Under the pieces are notes generated by a model. The model ran no database searches, was not told the origin of the DNA, and saw only the letters and a list, made by a program, of their open reading frames with translations. Both the position numbers and the translations under genes were made by a program. From Luteipulveratus mongoliensis (GTDB lineage Bacteria; Actinomycetota; Actinomycetes; Actinomycetales; Dermatophilaceae): a DNA stretch of 64,000 bases. The stretch lies in the NCBI RefSeq assembly GCF_001190945.1, contig NZ_CP011112.1:4960001-5024000 (forward strand), written 5' to 3'. Below, piece after piece: positions 9,154 through 21,794 of the stretch. Numbering within the stretch: position 1 is the stretch's first letter; each line of letters starts with the position of its first letter.

Positions 9154-10628
9154 GAGGCTACGAACCTGTTCAGTCGGGTCTCAGTTCGAGACTGGAGGGT
9201 GGAGAGGACCAGGCAGATCACCCAGTAGTAGAAGGCGGCCATGCCGTACAGCGCCAGGAACTTCCCGGACGGTGCCGCGACGACCTGCGCCGAACGCAAC
9301 AGCTCAGGCACCGTGATCACCGAGGCCAGTGCGGTGTCCTTGACCAGCGAGATCAGCGTGTTGGACAAGGGGGGTACGGCGGTGCGCGCGGCCTGCGGCA
9401 GGATGATCCGTCGCAAGGTCGTCGCGTAGTTCATGCCCACCGTCGATCCCGCCTCCCACTGGCCCTTGGGCAGACTCTGGATAGCCGATCTGATGATCTC
9501 GGCGGCATAACCGCCGACGTTGAGGCTGAACGCGATGGCGGCCGCGGGGAACGCATTGATCTTGAAACCGAGCTCTGGCAGCGCGAAGAAGATGATGAAG
9601 AGCTGCACCAGCAACGGCGTACCGCGGATGATCGAGATGTAGACCCGGGCCGCACCACTCGCGATCGGGTTGCTGGACATCCGCGCCAGCGCGACGAAGA
9701 GCGCGATCACCAAGCCGACGCAGAAGCCGATGGCGGTCAGCGGGATCGTGAACTTCAGCGTCGCCTTGAGCATCGGCCACGCGTTGTCCTTGATCAGCTC
9801 CCAGCTGTTCGGCGTCTTCGGCGTCGCGGTGAAGTACTTGTCGTACGTCTTCTTGATCGTGCCGTCCGCGGTCAGGTCGACCAGGGCCTGGTTGACGTCC
9901 TGGATGTAGCCCGAGCCCTTGCGGGCCACGAGGACGGACTTGGTCTTCTCCGGAGTCTCACCGGACACCTTGACCGTGTCGTCCTTCGTCGTCGCGAGAT
10001 AGCTCCTGACAGCAAGCTTGTCGTTGACCACGACGTCCACGCGACCGTCGCGCAGCAAGGACATCGCCTGGCTCAGGTCATCCACGCCGGTGACCTTGGC
10101 GCCATTCTGCTTGGCCAGGTCGCCGAACGAGCTCGTCAGGCTCTCGCCCGCCTTCTTGCCCTTGATGTCCTTCAGGGACTTGATGGAGTTCTCGCTCTTA
10201 CGCGTGACGATGACGACCGTCGTGTCGACGTAGGGCACCGACAGGTCGTAGAGCGCATTGCGCTCCGGTGTGAAGGTGACCTGGTTGGCCACCATGTCGA
10301 TGCGCTTGGCCGTCAGCGCCGCAAAGATCGAGTCGAACGGGATCTCGACGTACTCGATCTTGGCGCCGAGCTTCTTGCCGACCGCGTTCATGACCTCGAT
10401 GTCGTACCCGGTCAGTTTCCCCTTGTCGTTCGGGTCGTGAAAGCTGAACGGCGGGTAGACACCCTCAGTGCCGACGCGCAGGACTTTGGGTACGGCGGCC
10501 GGTCCCGCCTTGGTGCCGGAGTTGTCTGCTGCGCCGGCCGGAGTGGCCAGTCCGACCGTCGCCAGCACGGCGACCAGGATCGCGAGCAGCGCGGACGAGG
10601 CCCGCGCTGCTGCGGTTGAGTGATACAT
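9150..10628 (-). CDS. Amino-acid ABC transporter, substrate-binding protein fused to permease
   Basis: The protein has 492 residues. It comprises a signal peptide or TM (about 10-33), a type-3 solute-binding domain (about 48-265, GTEGVYPPFSFHD at its start and YDKYF at its end), and a HisM/GlnP-type permease (about 275-490). The permease has the EAA-like loop ALPKGQWEAGSTVGM and an RRIILPQAART segment. Fusion tethers the binding protein to the membrane face, as in other GlnPQ-type importers. It pairs with the ATPase gene immediately downstream. Confidence 0.93.
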   Translation of the reverse strand: MYHSTAAARASSALLAILVAVLATVGLATPAGAADNSGTKAGPAAVPKVLRVGTEGVYPPFSFHDPNDKGKLTGYDIEVMNAVGKKLGAKIEYVEIPFDSIFAALTAKRIDMVANQVTFTPERNALYDLSVPYVDTTVVIVTRKSENSIKSLKDIKGKKAGESLTSSFGDLAKQNGAKVTGVDDLSQAMSLLRDGRVDVVVNDKLAVRSYLATTKDDTVKVSGETPEKTKSVLVARKGSGYIQDVNQALVDLTADGTIKKTYDKYFTATPKTPNSWELIKDNAWPMLKATLKFTIPLTAIGFCVGLVIALFVALARMSSNPIASGAARVYISIIRGTPLLVQLFIIFFALPELGFKINAFPAAAIAFSLNVGGYAAEIIRSAIQSLPKGQWEAGSTVGMNYATTLRRIILPQAARTAVPPLSNTLISLVKDTALASVITVPELLRSAQVVAAPSGKFLALYGMAAFYYWVICLVLSTLQSRTETRLNRFVAS

Positions 10629-10701
10629 CGAGCCAGGCTATCGACGCGGGACCTTCCATGGTCCGCGCAGCAGATACCGACGAAACGCGGCGCCGACCGA
10701 G

Positions 10702-10751
10702 TGGTCAGTTCGGCAGGGTCCCGTTCGGACCGGACCCTGCCGAACTGACCA
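10702..10751 (-). terminator. Strong inverted-repeat terminator after the lysC-asd operon
   Basis: A perfect 20-bp inverted repeat (10702-10721 and 10732-10751) encloses a 10-nt loop. It lies 55 bp beyond the stop of the second asd gene and ahead of the ABC transporter gene start. It has no clear U-run, as is common in high-GC actinobacteria. It should end the lysC-asd message and insulate the transporter genes. Confidence 0.8.
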
Positions 10752-10805
10752 GTGAGCGGCGACTCAGCCGCCGGTCGGGAACGTCGGGGCGAAGCCCGCC
10801 GCCGG

Positions 10806-11870
10806 TCAGAGCTCGGCGGCCACCAGCTCGGCGACCTGCACCATGTTGAGGGCCGAACCCTTGCGCAGGTTGTCGCTGCAGACGAACATGTCGAGCGACT
10901 TGGGGAAGTCCGGGGACTGCCGGATACGCCCCACGAAGGTCGGGTCGGACCCCACCACATCGGCCGGGTTGGGCCACTCGCCGGACGCCGGATCATCAAG
11001 CACCACAACGTAGTTGGGGCCCTCGATCAAAGCCCGCCGCGCGTCGCGCACATTGATCGGCATCTCGAACGTCGCATGCACGGAGAACGAGTGGGCCGTC
11101 ACCACCGGCACCCGCACACAGGTCGCCGAGACCTTCAGCTTGGAGAGTCCGAGCACCTTGCGGGACTCGTCGCGCAGGCGTATCTCCTCCGACGTCCAGC
11201 CCTCGTCCATCAGCCGACCCGCGAACGGCACCACGTTGTAGGCGATCGGCCCGGGGAAGGGCGACGTCTCAGGGAGATCGGACACCGCTCGTCGTACGTC
11301 ACCGGGCACCTGCCCGACGCGACGGTTGCCCGCCAGGGCGCCCACCTCGTCGTACAACCGCTGGACGCCGGCCGAGCCGACACCCGAGACGGCCTGGAAC
11401 GTGGTGACGACCAGCTCGGACAGTCCCCAGCCCTGGTGCAGCGGGGAGAGTGCGGTGAGTACGGACGCCGTGGTGCCGTTGGGGCTGCAGACGATGCCGC
11501 GCGGTCGCTTGCTGGTCTGGGCCGGGTTGACCTCGGCCAGCACGAGCGGCACATCGGTGTCGCGGCGGAAGGCGCCGGAGCAGTCGATGACCACCGCGCC
11601 CTGCTCGACCGCCTTGGGCGCCCAGGTCTCGGACAGCACGTCCGGCAGTGCGAAGAGCGCCACATCGACGTCGGCGAACAGCTGCTCGGAGAGGGGTTCG
11701 ATCGTCACTTCCTCACCGCGCGCGGTGCGGGTCTGACCGATCTCCTTGTCGGAACCGACGATTCGGACATCCCCCCAGATGTCCTCGCGGGTGGACAGCA
11801 TCTTGAGCGCGACGGATCCGACCGCGCCGGTGGCGCCAATGATGGCGAGCGTGGGCTTCTTGGTGGCCAT
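10806..11870 (-). CDS. Aspartate-semialdehyde dehydrogenase paralogue lacking the catalytic cysteine
   Basis: The protein has 354 residues with the complete Asd fold. An N-terminal Rossmann motif IIGATGAVGS, an Asd dimerisation domain, TFQAVSG (substrate-region Gln) and VPVVTAHSFSVH (conserved His) are all present. The active-site motif, normally NPNCTT, reads SPNGTT, so residue 132 is Gly instead of the nucleophilic Cys. A nearby Cys (VCSPNG) is three positions earlier. It therefore probably cannot form the thioacyl intermediate and may be a regulatory or structural partner of the upstream Asd. It lies 6 bp downstream of the canonical asd in the same operon. Confidence 0.85.
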   Translation of the reverse strand: MATKKPTLAIIGATGAVGSVALKMLSTREDIWGDVRIVGSDKEIGQTRTARGEEVTIEPLSEQLFADVDVALFALPDVLSETWAPKAVEQGAVVIDCSGAFRRDTDVPLVLAEVNPAQTSKRPRGIVCSPNGTTASVLTALSPLHQGWGLSELVVTTFQAVSGVGSAGVQRLYDEVGALAGNRRVGQVPGDVRRAVSDLPETSPFPGPIAYNVVPFAGRLMDEGWTSEEIRLRDESRKVLGLSKLKVSATCVRVPVVTAHSFSVHATFEMPINVRDARRALIEGPNYVVVLDDPASGEWPNPADVVGSDPTFVGRIRQSPDFPKSLDMFVCSDNLRKGSALNMVQVAELVAAEL

Positions 11871-11876
11871 AAGAAG

Positions 11877-14182
<2,306 letters not shown>

Positions 14183-14331
14183 TACACATGCCTCCGGACG
14201 AAAGAGTCAGACGGAGGTGCTCAGTCTAGAGGCGGCCCGGATTGCGAGACCGACGGCCCATATAGCGGGATCGGCCCCAAGGTCGTCCCGACACTCCGGG
14301 CACGGACGTACGCGTTCTGTCAGGTTGATCG

Positions 14332-14931
14332 TCAGGGGTGGAGCGCGTCGAACTCGGCGTCGGCGACGGTGTCCTCGTCAGCGTCCATGCGCAGGTGGGA
14401 CAGGATCGTCAGCACGACCCGGAGGACGGCGGCGGCGCGTACGCCCCACTCGGACAGATAGCTGAACTGCCACCACCACATCGCCTCGACCGGGCGACCG
14501 CGGTCGAAGTGCGCCAGCCCGTGGTCGAGCGCCGCGACGATGCCGGCCAGGTCATCGCTGAGCGCGCCGCGGCCGAGCTCGACGGAGGTCAGCGGGTCCA
14601 CGATGTCGGCGTAGTCGTCGATGCCTTCGAAGACGTTGGCCAGCGAGACGCGCAGGGCGTCGTGGTCCTTGTCCGGGCCGGGGTCGGGCTCGAACCGCTC
14701 ATCGGGGAGTACGTCCTGGATCGCACCGAGGCGGGCTCCCGTGACCTGCAGCTGGCTGATCACCAGCAGCAGCAACGGGATCGCGGCGTCGGTCGCCACA
14801 CCCGCCGCGATGTCGCGGATGGCGCCGGTGAAGTCACGGGCGTCGTTGGCGGTGTCGACCGCGAGCTGCGCCAGGTCGCTGTGTGGCGGCGGACCCGGGG
14901 CGGCGCGGGTTTCGGTGGTGGTGTCAGGCAT
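14332..14931 (-). CDS. DUF5063-family protein
   Basis: The protein has 199 residues and is mostly alpha-helical and acidic (for example [16 protein letters not shown]). It has no signal peptide or TM. Sequence and position next to recR match the actinobacterial DUF5063 family, whose function is unknown. Its start overlaps the recR stop by 8 bp, so it is translationally coupled. Between it and lysC is a 149-bp gap with no recognisable feature. Confidence 0.8.
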   Translation of the reverse strand: MPDTTTETRAAPGPPPHSDLAQLAVDTANDARDFTGAIRDIAAGVATDAAIPLLLLVISQLQVTGARLGAIQDVLPDERFEPDPGPDKDHDALRVSLANVFEGIDDYADIVDPLTSVELGRGALSDDLAGIVAALDHGLAHFDRGRPVEAMWWWQFSYLSEWGVRAAAVLRVVLTILSHLRMDADEDTVADAEFDALHP

Positions 14932-15523
14932 CGAGCAGTCTCCGTCCCTCGAAGGCGCGGCCGAGAGTGACCTCGTCGGCGTACTCCAGGTCGCCGCCGA
15001 CGGGCAGTCCGGAGGCGAGCCGGGTGACTCTGAGTCCTAGGGTCTTGAGCAGTCGAGCGAGGTAGGACGCGGTGGCCTCGCCCGTGAGATTGGGGTTGGT
15101 CGCAAGGATGATCTCGGTGACCTCACCGTCGGCCAGCCGCCGCATCAGCTCGGTGATCCGCAGGTCGTCCGGTCCGACACCGTCGATCGGGCTGATCGCC
15201 CCGCCCAGCACGTGGTAGCGACCGCGGAACTCGCGGGTGCGCTCCAACGCAATGACGTCCTTGGGGTCCTCGACCACGCAGATCTGGCTGAGGTCGCGGC
15301 GCGGATCGAGGCAGATCTTGCACTGCTCGGACTCGGCGACGTTGAAGCAGGTGTCACAGAAACGGACCTTCTCGCGGACGACGGTCAGCACCTCGGTCAG
15401 CCGCTGGACGTCGACCGGGTCGGCCTGGAGCAGGTGGAAGGCGATGCGCTGCGCAGACTTCGGCCCGATGCCGGGTAGCCGGCCGAGCTCGTCGATCAGG
15501 TCTTGGACCACGCCTTCGTACAC
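14924..15523 (-). CDS. recR: Recombination mediator protein RecR
   Basis: The protein has 199 residues, the usual RecR length. The N-terminal helix-hairpin-helix [17 protein letters not shown] is followed by a four-cysteine zinc motif (CDTC and CKIC), a Toprim domain (about 80-175) beginning [10 protein letters not shown], and the C-terminal Walker-B-like [19 protein letters not shown]. It acts with RecF/RecO to load RecA at gaps. I chose the GTG at 15523 because the protein then begins at the conserved YEGVVQDLI; longer readings run into non-conserved sequence. Confidence 0.96.
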   Translation of the reverse strand: MYEGVVQDLIDELGRLPGIGPKSAQRIAFHLLQADPVDVQRLTEVLTVVREKVRFCDTCFNVAESEQCKICLDPRRDLSQICVVEDPKDVIALERTREFRGRYHVLGGAISPIDGVGPDDLRITELMRRLADGEVTEIILATNPNLTGEATASYLARLLKTLGLRVTRLASGLPVGGDLEYADEVTLGRAFEGRRLLDA

Positions 15524-15613
15524 CCTGCGAGCGTAGTGCCCCGACCGCCCGCAGCCGACCGGCATGGCACCTTGGCATGGCTCGGGTACGTCGACCCGCG
15601 TCACGCTCGGCGT

Positions 15614-16978
15614 ATGACCAGACGCCGCCTCCTCGCCCCGACCCTCGCCGCGTGCGCCCTCGTGGCGAGCGCTGCCACAGCAGCCGCCGCCCAGCCGACC
15701 GACTCGACGCCCGGGCCACCAGCCGCAGGGCCCACCGACAGCCGTACCCCTTCGTACTACGACGTCACTCTGGACGCGACCCACACCTCGGCCGGGCTCA
15801 TCGCGCAGGGAGCCGACGTCTCCGAGGGCTCCCGACCGGGACAGGCTGTCGTGGTCGCGACGCCCGAGCAGGCCGGCCGGCTGCGTACGGCCGGTTATCG
15901 GCTCACGTACACCGCGTCGCTGTACGCCCAGCAGCCACAGGCGCGTACGTCGTTGGCGGACGGCACGTACTACGGCGGCTACCACACGGTTGCCGCCCAC
16001 GAGCAGCACGTCGCCGACGTCGCGGCCGCCCATCCGGACCTGGCCACGGCGACCACCGTCGGACAGTCCTGGCTGAAGCAGCAGGGTCGCGGCGGTCACG
16101 ACATCAAGGCCATCTGCATCACCAAGAAGGCCGAGGGCGACTGCGACGGCAAGAGCGACGGCAAGCCGAAGTTCACGATGATGGCGCAGATCCATGCGCG
16201 TGAGCTCGCGACCGGCGAGCTCGCCTGGAAGTGGATCGACACGCTGGTCGGCGACTACGGCAAGGACGACGCCATCACCAAGCTGATGGACACCACCGAG
16301 CTGTGGGTCATCCCGATCGCCAACCCGGACGGCGTCGACGTCGTCGCCTCGAACCCGGACGAGCCGCTCTGGCAGCGCAAGAACGTCAACGACGTCGACA
16401 CGGCCGACTGCTCCAAGGAGGACCAGGGCATCGACCTGAACCGCAACGCCGACGTGTCGTGGAACAACCCCGACCAGGGCGGGCCGTGCGACGAGACATT
16501 CTCGGGCAAGGCCGCTGCCTCCGAGCCCGAGCTGCAGGGTCTCCAGGGCTTCTTCAGCACGCTGTACGCCGACAAGCGCGCCAACGACTGGACCTCGCCG
16601 GCCGATCCGGACACGACCGGCACGTTCATCACGCTGCACTCCTACGGCAACTACGTGATCTATCCGTGGGGGCACACCAATGACGCCTCGCCGGACAAGG
16701 CCAAGCTGAAGGCGATCGGCGACAAGTACGCCGCCTCGAACGGCTACCAGGTCGGCACCGCCGGAGAGACGGTCGGCTACCTGGCGCCGGGCGGCACTGA
16801 GGACTGGCTCTACTACGACCGCGGCGTGCCGGGCGTGACCTTCGAGGTCGGCGGAGACGGCGGCGACTGCGGAGGGTTCTTCCCGGCGTACTCCTGCATG
16901 GACGACTTCTGGGCCAAGAACAAGCCGGCGTTCATCACGGCCGGCCAGCTGGCCGCGAAGCCGTACGCGGTGGGCTGA
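15614..16978 (+). CDS. Secreted M14-family zinc carboxypeptidase
   Basis: The protein has 454 residues. It has a Sec signal peptide (MTRRR, hydrophobic to about residue 28, AAAAQP), a pro-region of about 110 residues, and a catalytic domain. The zinc ligands are visible as HARE (HxxE) and the distal His in ITLHSYGNY, and the catalytic Glu in [18 protein letters not shown] and YCGG-like cysteine-containing segments follow the funnelin pattern. It releases C-terminal residues from peptides outside the cell. It converges on the acyltransferase gene over a small 7-bp hairpin (16976-16996). Confidence 0.92.
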   Translation: MTRRRLLAPTLAACALVASAATAAAAQPTDSTPGPPAAGPTDSRTPSYYDVTLDATHTSAGLIAQGADVSEGSRPGQAVVVATPEQAGRLRTAGYRLTYTASLYAQQPQARTSLADGTYYGGYHTVAAHEQHVADVAAAHPDLATATTVGQSWLKQQGRGGHDIKAICITKKAEGDCDGKSDGKPKFTMMAQIHARELATGELAWKWIDTLVGDYGKDDAITKLMDTTELWVIPIANPDGVDVVASNPDEPLWQRKNVNDVDTADCSKEDQGIDLNRNADVSWNNPDQGGPCDETFSGKAAASEPELQGLQGFFSTLYADKRANDWTSPADPDTTGTFITLHSYGNYVIYPWGHTNDASPDKAKLKAIGDKYAASNGYQVGTAGETVGYLAPGGTEDWLYYDRGVPGVTFEVGGDGGDCGGFFPAYSCMDDFWAKNKPAFITAGQLAAKPYAVG

Positions 16979-16991
16979 TCGATCTGGACGA

Positions 16992-17720
16992 TCAGGTGGC
17001 GGGTGGGTGCTCGTTGTAGGTGCCCGCCCGCTCCTGGCCCGTCAGCTCATGGATCGCGTCCATGATCTCGTCGGTCACCTGGCGACGGGCCTTGCCAGCC
17101 GGCACACCGGCGTACCGCTCGACGAACCTGAGCGGCTCACCGAACCGGATCGTCGCGTGCGCGACGCGAGGCCGGTTGGACCCGATCGGCTGGATGTCAG
17201 GCGTGCCTTCGATGCCCACGGGTACGACGGGTGCCCCGGTCTCGAGGGCGAGGTGAGCCACCCCGGTGCGGCCCCGGTAGAGCCGCCCGTCACGCGAGCG
17301 CGTGCCCTCCGGATAGATCCCAAAAGCCTTGCCCTCGTTGAGAACTCGCAATGCGATCTCGAGTGAGTTGGCGGCCGCACGGGTGTCGTCACGCTCGACC
17401 GGGATCATGCCCATCGACGTCATCCACATCCGCAGGGCCGCGCCCTTGAGGCCCGTGCCCGTGAAGTAGGACGACTTGGCGAGGAAGTGCACCTGGCGCG
17501 GCGCGACCATCGGGATCACGACGCTGTCAACGAAGGACAGGTGGTTGCTCGCGAGGATCACCGCGCCGGTGCGCGGGACGTTTTCACGCCCCTCGACCGT
17601 AGGACGGAATACCGCGCGCAGCGCAGGCGCGACGACCATCCGCGAGGTGAGGTAGAGCATCGGGACAACGATAGTGGGGCGCCGGTGCTCGTACGCCCAC
17701 CGTCCAGGACCGGCCTTCAC
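16992..17720 (-). CDS. 1-acyl-sn-glycerol-3-phosphate acyltransferase (PlsC-like)
   Basis: The protein has 242 residues. The acyltransferase motifs are present: block [11 protein letters not shown] (a variant of NHx4D), block [12 protein letters not shown] and block [11 protein letters not shown] hydrophobic stretch near the N-terminus suggests peripheral membrane attachment. It likely acylates lysophosphatidate in phospholipid synthesis, though other acyl acceptors are possible. It is divergent from the MFS gene, sharing an 81-bp promoter region. Confidence 0.9.
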   Translation of the reverse strand: MKAGPGRWAYEHRRPTIVVPMLYLTSRMVVAPALRAVFRPTVEGRENVPRTGAVILASNHLSFVDSVVIPMVAPRQVHFLAKSSYFTGTGLKGAALRMWMTSMGMIPVERDDTRAAANSLEIALRVLNEGKAFGIYPEGTRSRDGRLYRGRTGVAHLALETGAPVVPVGIEGTPDIQPIGSNRPRVAHATIRFGEPLRFVERYAGVPAGKARRQVTDEIMDAIHELTGQERAGTYNEHPPAT

Positions 17721-17801
17721 CTGCAGTATTCGAATCGGTCCTGTTCTCGAACGTTCAATTGGCCCTTAGCGTGGGACCAGTCTGCTTCTAACGTCAGTTC
17801 C

Positions 17802-18992
17802 ATGACCACCACGACCGCACCCCCGCAGACACACCGCTCGCCGATCCTGACCCGGCCGCTGCTCGCCGTGGTCGCTGCCAACTTCTGCGCCCTGTGCGGG
17901 TTCTACCTGCTGGTCGCCGCCATCCCGTCTCAGGCCACGTCGATCGGAGCGGGTACGTCCGGGGCCGGCCTGGCCACCAGCGTTCTCCTCCTCACCACGG
18001 TGGCCGGCGAGCTGATCGCGCCGCGACTGCTCAACCGCTACACCAGCCGTCGGGTGCTCGGCGGCTCGCTGGCCGCCCTCGGCCTCGCACCGCTGCTCGT
18101 CACGAGCTCACCGACCATGGGCGCACTGCTGCTGGGCTGCACGATCTGCGGTCTCGGATTCGGTGTCCTGATGGTCACGGCGGGCACACTGATCGCCTTC
18201 CTCGCACCGGCCGACCGCCGCGGCGAGGCCCTTGGCCTCACGGGAGCGATCGCCTGCCTGCCCGGCGTCGCGGGTCTGCCGGCCGGGATCTGGCTCGTCG
18301 CGCAGTACGGCGCAGCACCGGTCTTCCTGCTCGCGGGCGGCGCGACCCTGGCCGGACTCAGCGTGCTGCGCGGAGTCCCCAGCGATGTGACCGCGACCGA
18401 TGGCCCGCCCTCTGGGCTGCTGGCAACCGTCCGGCGTCCCGAGATGTGGCGTCCGTCCCTCGTCTTCTTGTCGACGACCATGGCGGCCGGCATCGTCGTC
18501 GCGTTCCTGCCGCTGGCGCTCGGAGCGGCCAGCGGTGTCGCAGCAGCCGCCCTGCTGGTCATGTCGGTCGGCGCGACGCTCGGACGTTGGCTGGCCGGAC
18601 GCCACGGTGACCGGCACGGGCCGGCGCGGCTGCTCGTACCCAGCCTGATCATCAGCGCCACCGGACTGCTGATGCTCGGCCTGACGACTCAGCCAGCCGT
18701 CGTACTCCTCGGCGCGGCGGTCCTGGGCCTGGGGTTCGGCGGCACTCAGAACAGCAGCATGGCGATCATGCTGGAGCGGGCCTCCGCTGCGGAGTACCGC
18801 AGCGTCACTGCCCTCTGGAACATCGCCTACGACGCGGGCTGGGGTATCGGGGCGGCGGCCTTCGGGATGGTCGTGGGCGGCACGGGATTCGCGATCGCGT
18901 TCGGGATCACCGGCCTGCTGATGCTGTCCACGCTGGGCGCTGCGATCCGGACCAGCCGCTCTGGCTCGGTCAGCCCTGCTGCTCGTCGATGA
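17802..18992 (+). CDS. MFS transporter
   Basis: The protein has 396 residues with twelve predicted TM helices in two six-helix halves. The A-motif-like loop (LLNRYTSRRVLGG) lies after TM2, and a similar one (LAGRHGDRHGPARLL) after TM8. It is a proton- or solute-coupled transporter of unknown substrate. The start was placed at ATG 17802 because the upstream in-frame sequence has no conserved character. Its 3' end overlaps the dnaX 3' end by 23 bp in a tail-to-tail arrangement. Confidence 0.88.
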   Translation: MTTTTAPPQTHRSPILTRPLLAVVAANFCALCGFYLLVAAIPSQATSIGAGTSGAGLATSVLLLTTVAGELIAPRLLNRYTSRRVLGGSLAALGLAPLLVTSSPTMGALLLGCTICGLGFGVLMVTAGTLIAFLAPADRRGEALGLTGAIACLPGVAGLPAGIWLVAQYGAAPVFLLAGGATLAGLSVLRGVPSDVTATDGPPSGLLATVRRPEMWRPSLVFLSTTMAAGIVVAFLPLALGAASGVAAAALLVMSVGATLGRWLAGRHGDRHGPARLLVPSLIISATGLLMLGLTTQPAVVLLGAAVLGLGFGGTQNSSMAIMLERASAAEYRSVTALWNIAYDAGWGIGAAAFGMVVGGTGFAIAFGITGLLMLSTLGAAIRTSRSGSVSPAARR

Positions 18993-21300
18993 CGGTGCCG
19001 CCGAGGACGCTCTGGATCACGGGTACGCCGATCCCACCCGAGTCCTCGATGTTCTCGTCATCCCGGTCGGCTGCGCTGTCGTCGGCCGCGGGCGCGGCGG
19101 GCTCGGCTGCGCCGGCCTTGGCCGAGCTGGCCCGGGCCGCCTCCATCGCTCGTTGTCGCGGGCTCGGCGTCGACCGGTTCGCGCCGGGTGCAGCCGGAGC
19201 CGAGGTGCTCGGGGTCTCGTTCGTCGTAGCCGGCGCGCTCGCCCACGCTGGTGGCGGTGCACTCGGCGCACCCCAGCTGTCGCCAGGGGCCGCGTCCCAA
19301 CCGCCGCGAGGAGTGGCCGGCGCACCCAGGCTCGCCGCGTCCGGCCCGGACTGCTGGCCGGCGGCGCCGGTGCCCGAGCCGCCGGCGCGCGGCGACTCGG
19401 CAGCGTTGCGCGGTCGGTCGCCCCGCGGCGCGGATCCGCGTGACGACTCCGGCGGCGGCGGCTCGTCCGGAGGCTCTGGTGCTGACTCCGCCGGCCATCC
19501 ACCGTCGGCCGCCGGCTCGGGCGCCGGGGTTCCGTCGGGCGTCCCGGCAGGCGTGGGCGGAACCTCGGGTGGTGCGCCGCCTTCGTGCGGCTGCGCCTCG
19601 ACCCGGGCGTCGACACCGATGGCCTCGTTGAGCGCCTGGCGGACGACATCGGGGTGCTGTCCGCGCCGGAAGGTCTCGGCCAACGCCGACGTGCTCGTCC
19701 CGAGCAGCAGCCGCTCACCGTCGTAGTCGAGGACCTGCGCGTGCTGGCTGATCAGCGCCCACGTCACGCGCTTGATCTTGGAGACGTTCTCCAGGACGCG
19801 CGGCCACTCCCGTCGAATCGCAGCGGTGTCGATCCCGCCCCGGGCCCCCGCCGCGGGAGCCGCAGGCTCAGATGCGGCAGGCGTGGGCGCGGGTGCCGTG
19901 GAGGCGGCCGGCGCACTCGCCGGCTCCGGGGACGTCTCACCGGCCGGCTTCGCGTGCCGATCCTGTCGGTCAGGCTTCGCGGGAGAGCCAGCGGGAGCCG
20001 GCTCAGCAGCCGCGGGCTCAGCAGGCGCGGGCTCGGCAGCGGGCGCAGACGGCGGCGGCGTGGCCGGCCTGGGCTCCGCGGCAGGTGCCGGCGCGGGAGA
20101 GGGCGGAGGTCGTACGCCATCGCCGGCCGTCGGCAGGTGCCCCATCTCGAGGCGGTGCTCGAGTCGGTCGAGGCGGGCGGCGTAGCCCTGCTCGCCTGCT
20201 GCGCCCGGCAGCAGCACCCGCGCGCAGATCAGCTCGAGCTGCAGCCGTGGACCGGTCGCACCGGTCATCTCGGTCAGGCCGGTGTTGACGACATCGGCAG
20301 CCCGCGAGAGCGCGCCGGACCCGAACGCCGACGCCTGCTGACGCATCCGCTCCAGCTGGTCCTCAGGCACCGACCGCAGCACCTGCGCGGCGCCGTCCGG
20401 CACGGCCGCCACGATGATCAGGTCGCGCAGCCGCTCGAGCAGGTCCTCCACGAATCGCCGTGGGTCGTGCCCGGACTCGATGACCTTGTCGACCTGCTTG
20501 AACGCCGACGCCGAGTCACCGGCAGCGAGCGCGTCGACCGTCGCGTCCAGCAGCTCGCCGTCAGTGAAGCCGAGCAGGGCGGCCGCTCCGGCGTAGGTCA
20601 GGCCCTCGTCGCCCGAACCGGCGATGAGCTGGTCGAGCACCGACAGCGAGTCACGCACCGAGCCACCGCCGGCTCGTGTCACGAACGACAGCACGCCCGG
20701 CTCGACCGTGACCCCCTCGGCGTCGCAGAGCTTTTGCATGTAGTCCGACAGCAACCCGGGCGGCACGAGCCGGAACGGGTAGTGATGCGTACGCGATCGG
20801 ATGGTGCCGATGACCTTGTCCGGCTCGGTCGTCGCGAACACGAACTTCACGTGCTCCGGCGGCTCCTCGACGATCTTGAGCAGTGCGTTGAAGCCCTGCG
20901 GCGTCACCATGTGCGCCTCGTCGATGATGTAGATCTTGTAGCGGCTCTGGGCCGGACCGTACGACGCCCGCTCGCGCAGATCACGCGCGTCGTCGACACC
21001 ACCGTGGCTGGCGGCGTCGATCTCGATCACGTCCACCGTGCCGGACCCGCCGCGAGCCAGCGCGACGCACGACTGGCACTCGCCGCACGGGGTCGGCGTC
21101 GGTCCCTGCTCGCAGTTGAGGCAGCGCGCCAGGATGCGAGCGCTCGTCGTCTTGCCACAGCCGCGCGGCCCGCTGAAGAGGTAGGCGTGGTTGACCCGGC
21201 CGGTGCGCAGCGCCTGCATCAGCGGCTCGGTCACGTGCTCCTGCCCGATGACGTCGGCGTACGTCTCGGGTCGATACCGGCGGTAGAGAGCGGTCGTCAC
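18970..21300 (-). CDS. dnaX: DNA polymerase III subunits gamma/tau
   Basis: The protein has 776 residues and is the clamp-loader ATPase. The N-terminal AAA+ module has Walker A GPRGCGKTT, a zinc module (CLNCEQ...CGECQSC), Walker B IYIIDEAHMV and the sensor-1 region FVFATTEP. The collar domain ends near residue 370. About 200 residues of Ala/Pro-rich linker and a tau-like C-terminal domain follow, with low-complexity tracts typical of actinobacterial DnaX. GTG at 21300 starts at the conserved TTALYRRYRP. The SRP RNA and tRNA-Ser genes lie just upstream. Confidence 0.95.
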   Translation of the reverse strand: MTTALYRRYRPETYADVIGQEHVTEPLMQALRTGRVNHAYLFSGPRGCGKTTSARILARCLNCEQGPTPTPCGECQSCVALARGGSGTVDVIEIDAASHGGVDDARDLRERASYGPAQSRYKIYIIDEAHMVTPQGFNALLKIVEEPPEHVKFVFATTEPDKVIGTIRSRTHHYPFRLVPPGLLSDYMQKLCDAEGVTVEPGVLSFVTRAGGGSVRDSLSVLDQLIAGSGDEGLTYAGAAALLGFTDGELLDATVDALAAGDSASAFKQVDKVIESGHDPRRFVEDLLERLRDLIIVAAVPDGAAQVLRSVPEDQLERMRQQASAFGSGALSRAADVVNTGLTEMTGATGPRLQLELICARVLLPGAAGEQGYAARLDRLEHRLEMGHLPTAGDGVRPPPSPAPAPAAEPRPATPPPSAPAAEPAPAEPAAAEPAPAGSPAKPDRQDRHAKPAGETSPEPASAPAASTAPAPTPAASEPAAPAAGARGGIDTAAIRREWPRVLENVSKIKRVTWALISQHAQVLDYDGERLLLGTSTSALAETFRRGQHPDVVRQALNEAIGVDARVEAQPHEGGAPPEVPPTPAGTPDGTPAPEPAADGGWPAESAPEPPDEPPPPESSRGSAPRGDRPRNAAESPRAGGSGTGAAGQQSGPDAASLGAPATPRGGWDAAPGDSWGAPSAPPPAWASAPATTNETPSTSAPAAPGANRSTPSPRQRAMEAARASSAKAGAAEPAAPAADDSAADRDDENIEDSGGIGVPVIQSVLGGTVIDEQQG

Positions 21301-21431
21301 CCTGGTGACCCTAACGGCGACCGGTGTCGCTCGCGGTGGTCGGTGTGGACGAGCGCAAGCGAGGTGTACGCCGAACCGTGCGTGGGCGTACACCGACCGC
21401 TTTGTCGGTGGTCGCTGGGAGCGTCCTGGCC

Positions 21432-21794
21432 ATGACGAACGCTTCCGAAACCATGCGCGAGCTGGCTGCGGTGATCGACGCCCGCGACTGGGCGCGGCTG
21501 CAGGACCTACTGACTCCGGACTTCCGCGGACGCTATGTCCACACCGGCGAGACGTTCGACGGTGAGGGCTTCGTCGCACTCAACCGGGACTACCCCGGGG
21601 TGTGGAGGTTCGTGCTCGAGGACGCGGTCGGCGACGGCGATCGAGCGGCCGGTCGATCCACGGTCTTCAACGACGACGAGGAGCACCACGTCGCGACGTT
21701 CCTCACGGTGCGCGACGGGCTCGTCTCCGAGCTCGTCGAGGTGTGGGCGGAGACGGTCGACGCGCCATCCGCGGACCGCCGGCCGGAGGCATAA
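21432..21794 (+). CDS. SnoaL/NTF2-like small protein
   Basis: The protein has 120 residues with an NTF2-like fold pattern. The N-terminal helix TMRELAAVIDARDWARLQDLL is followed by DFRGRYVHTGETFDGEGF, then three beta-strand segments ending ELVEVWAETVD. Such proteins are small hydrolases, isomerases or ligand-binding proteins; no catalytic assignment is possible here. The ATG at 21432 was chosen because it begins the conserved helix. It converges on the SRP RNA gene. Confidence 0.75.
   Translation: MTNASETMRELAAVIDARDWARLQDLLTPDFRGRYVHTGETFDGEGFVALNRDYPGVWRFVLEDAVGDGDRAAGRSTVFNDDEEHHVATFLTVRDGLVSELVEVWAETVDAPSADRRPEA

Noticed and set aside
14924-16675. 583-codon extension upstream of recR
   Set aside because: The conserved RecR sequence starts at GTG 15523; the rest is a shadow of the carboxypeptidase gene.
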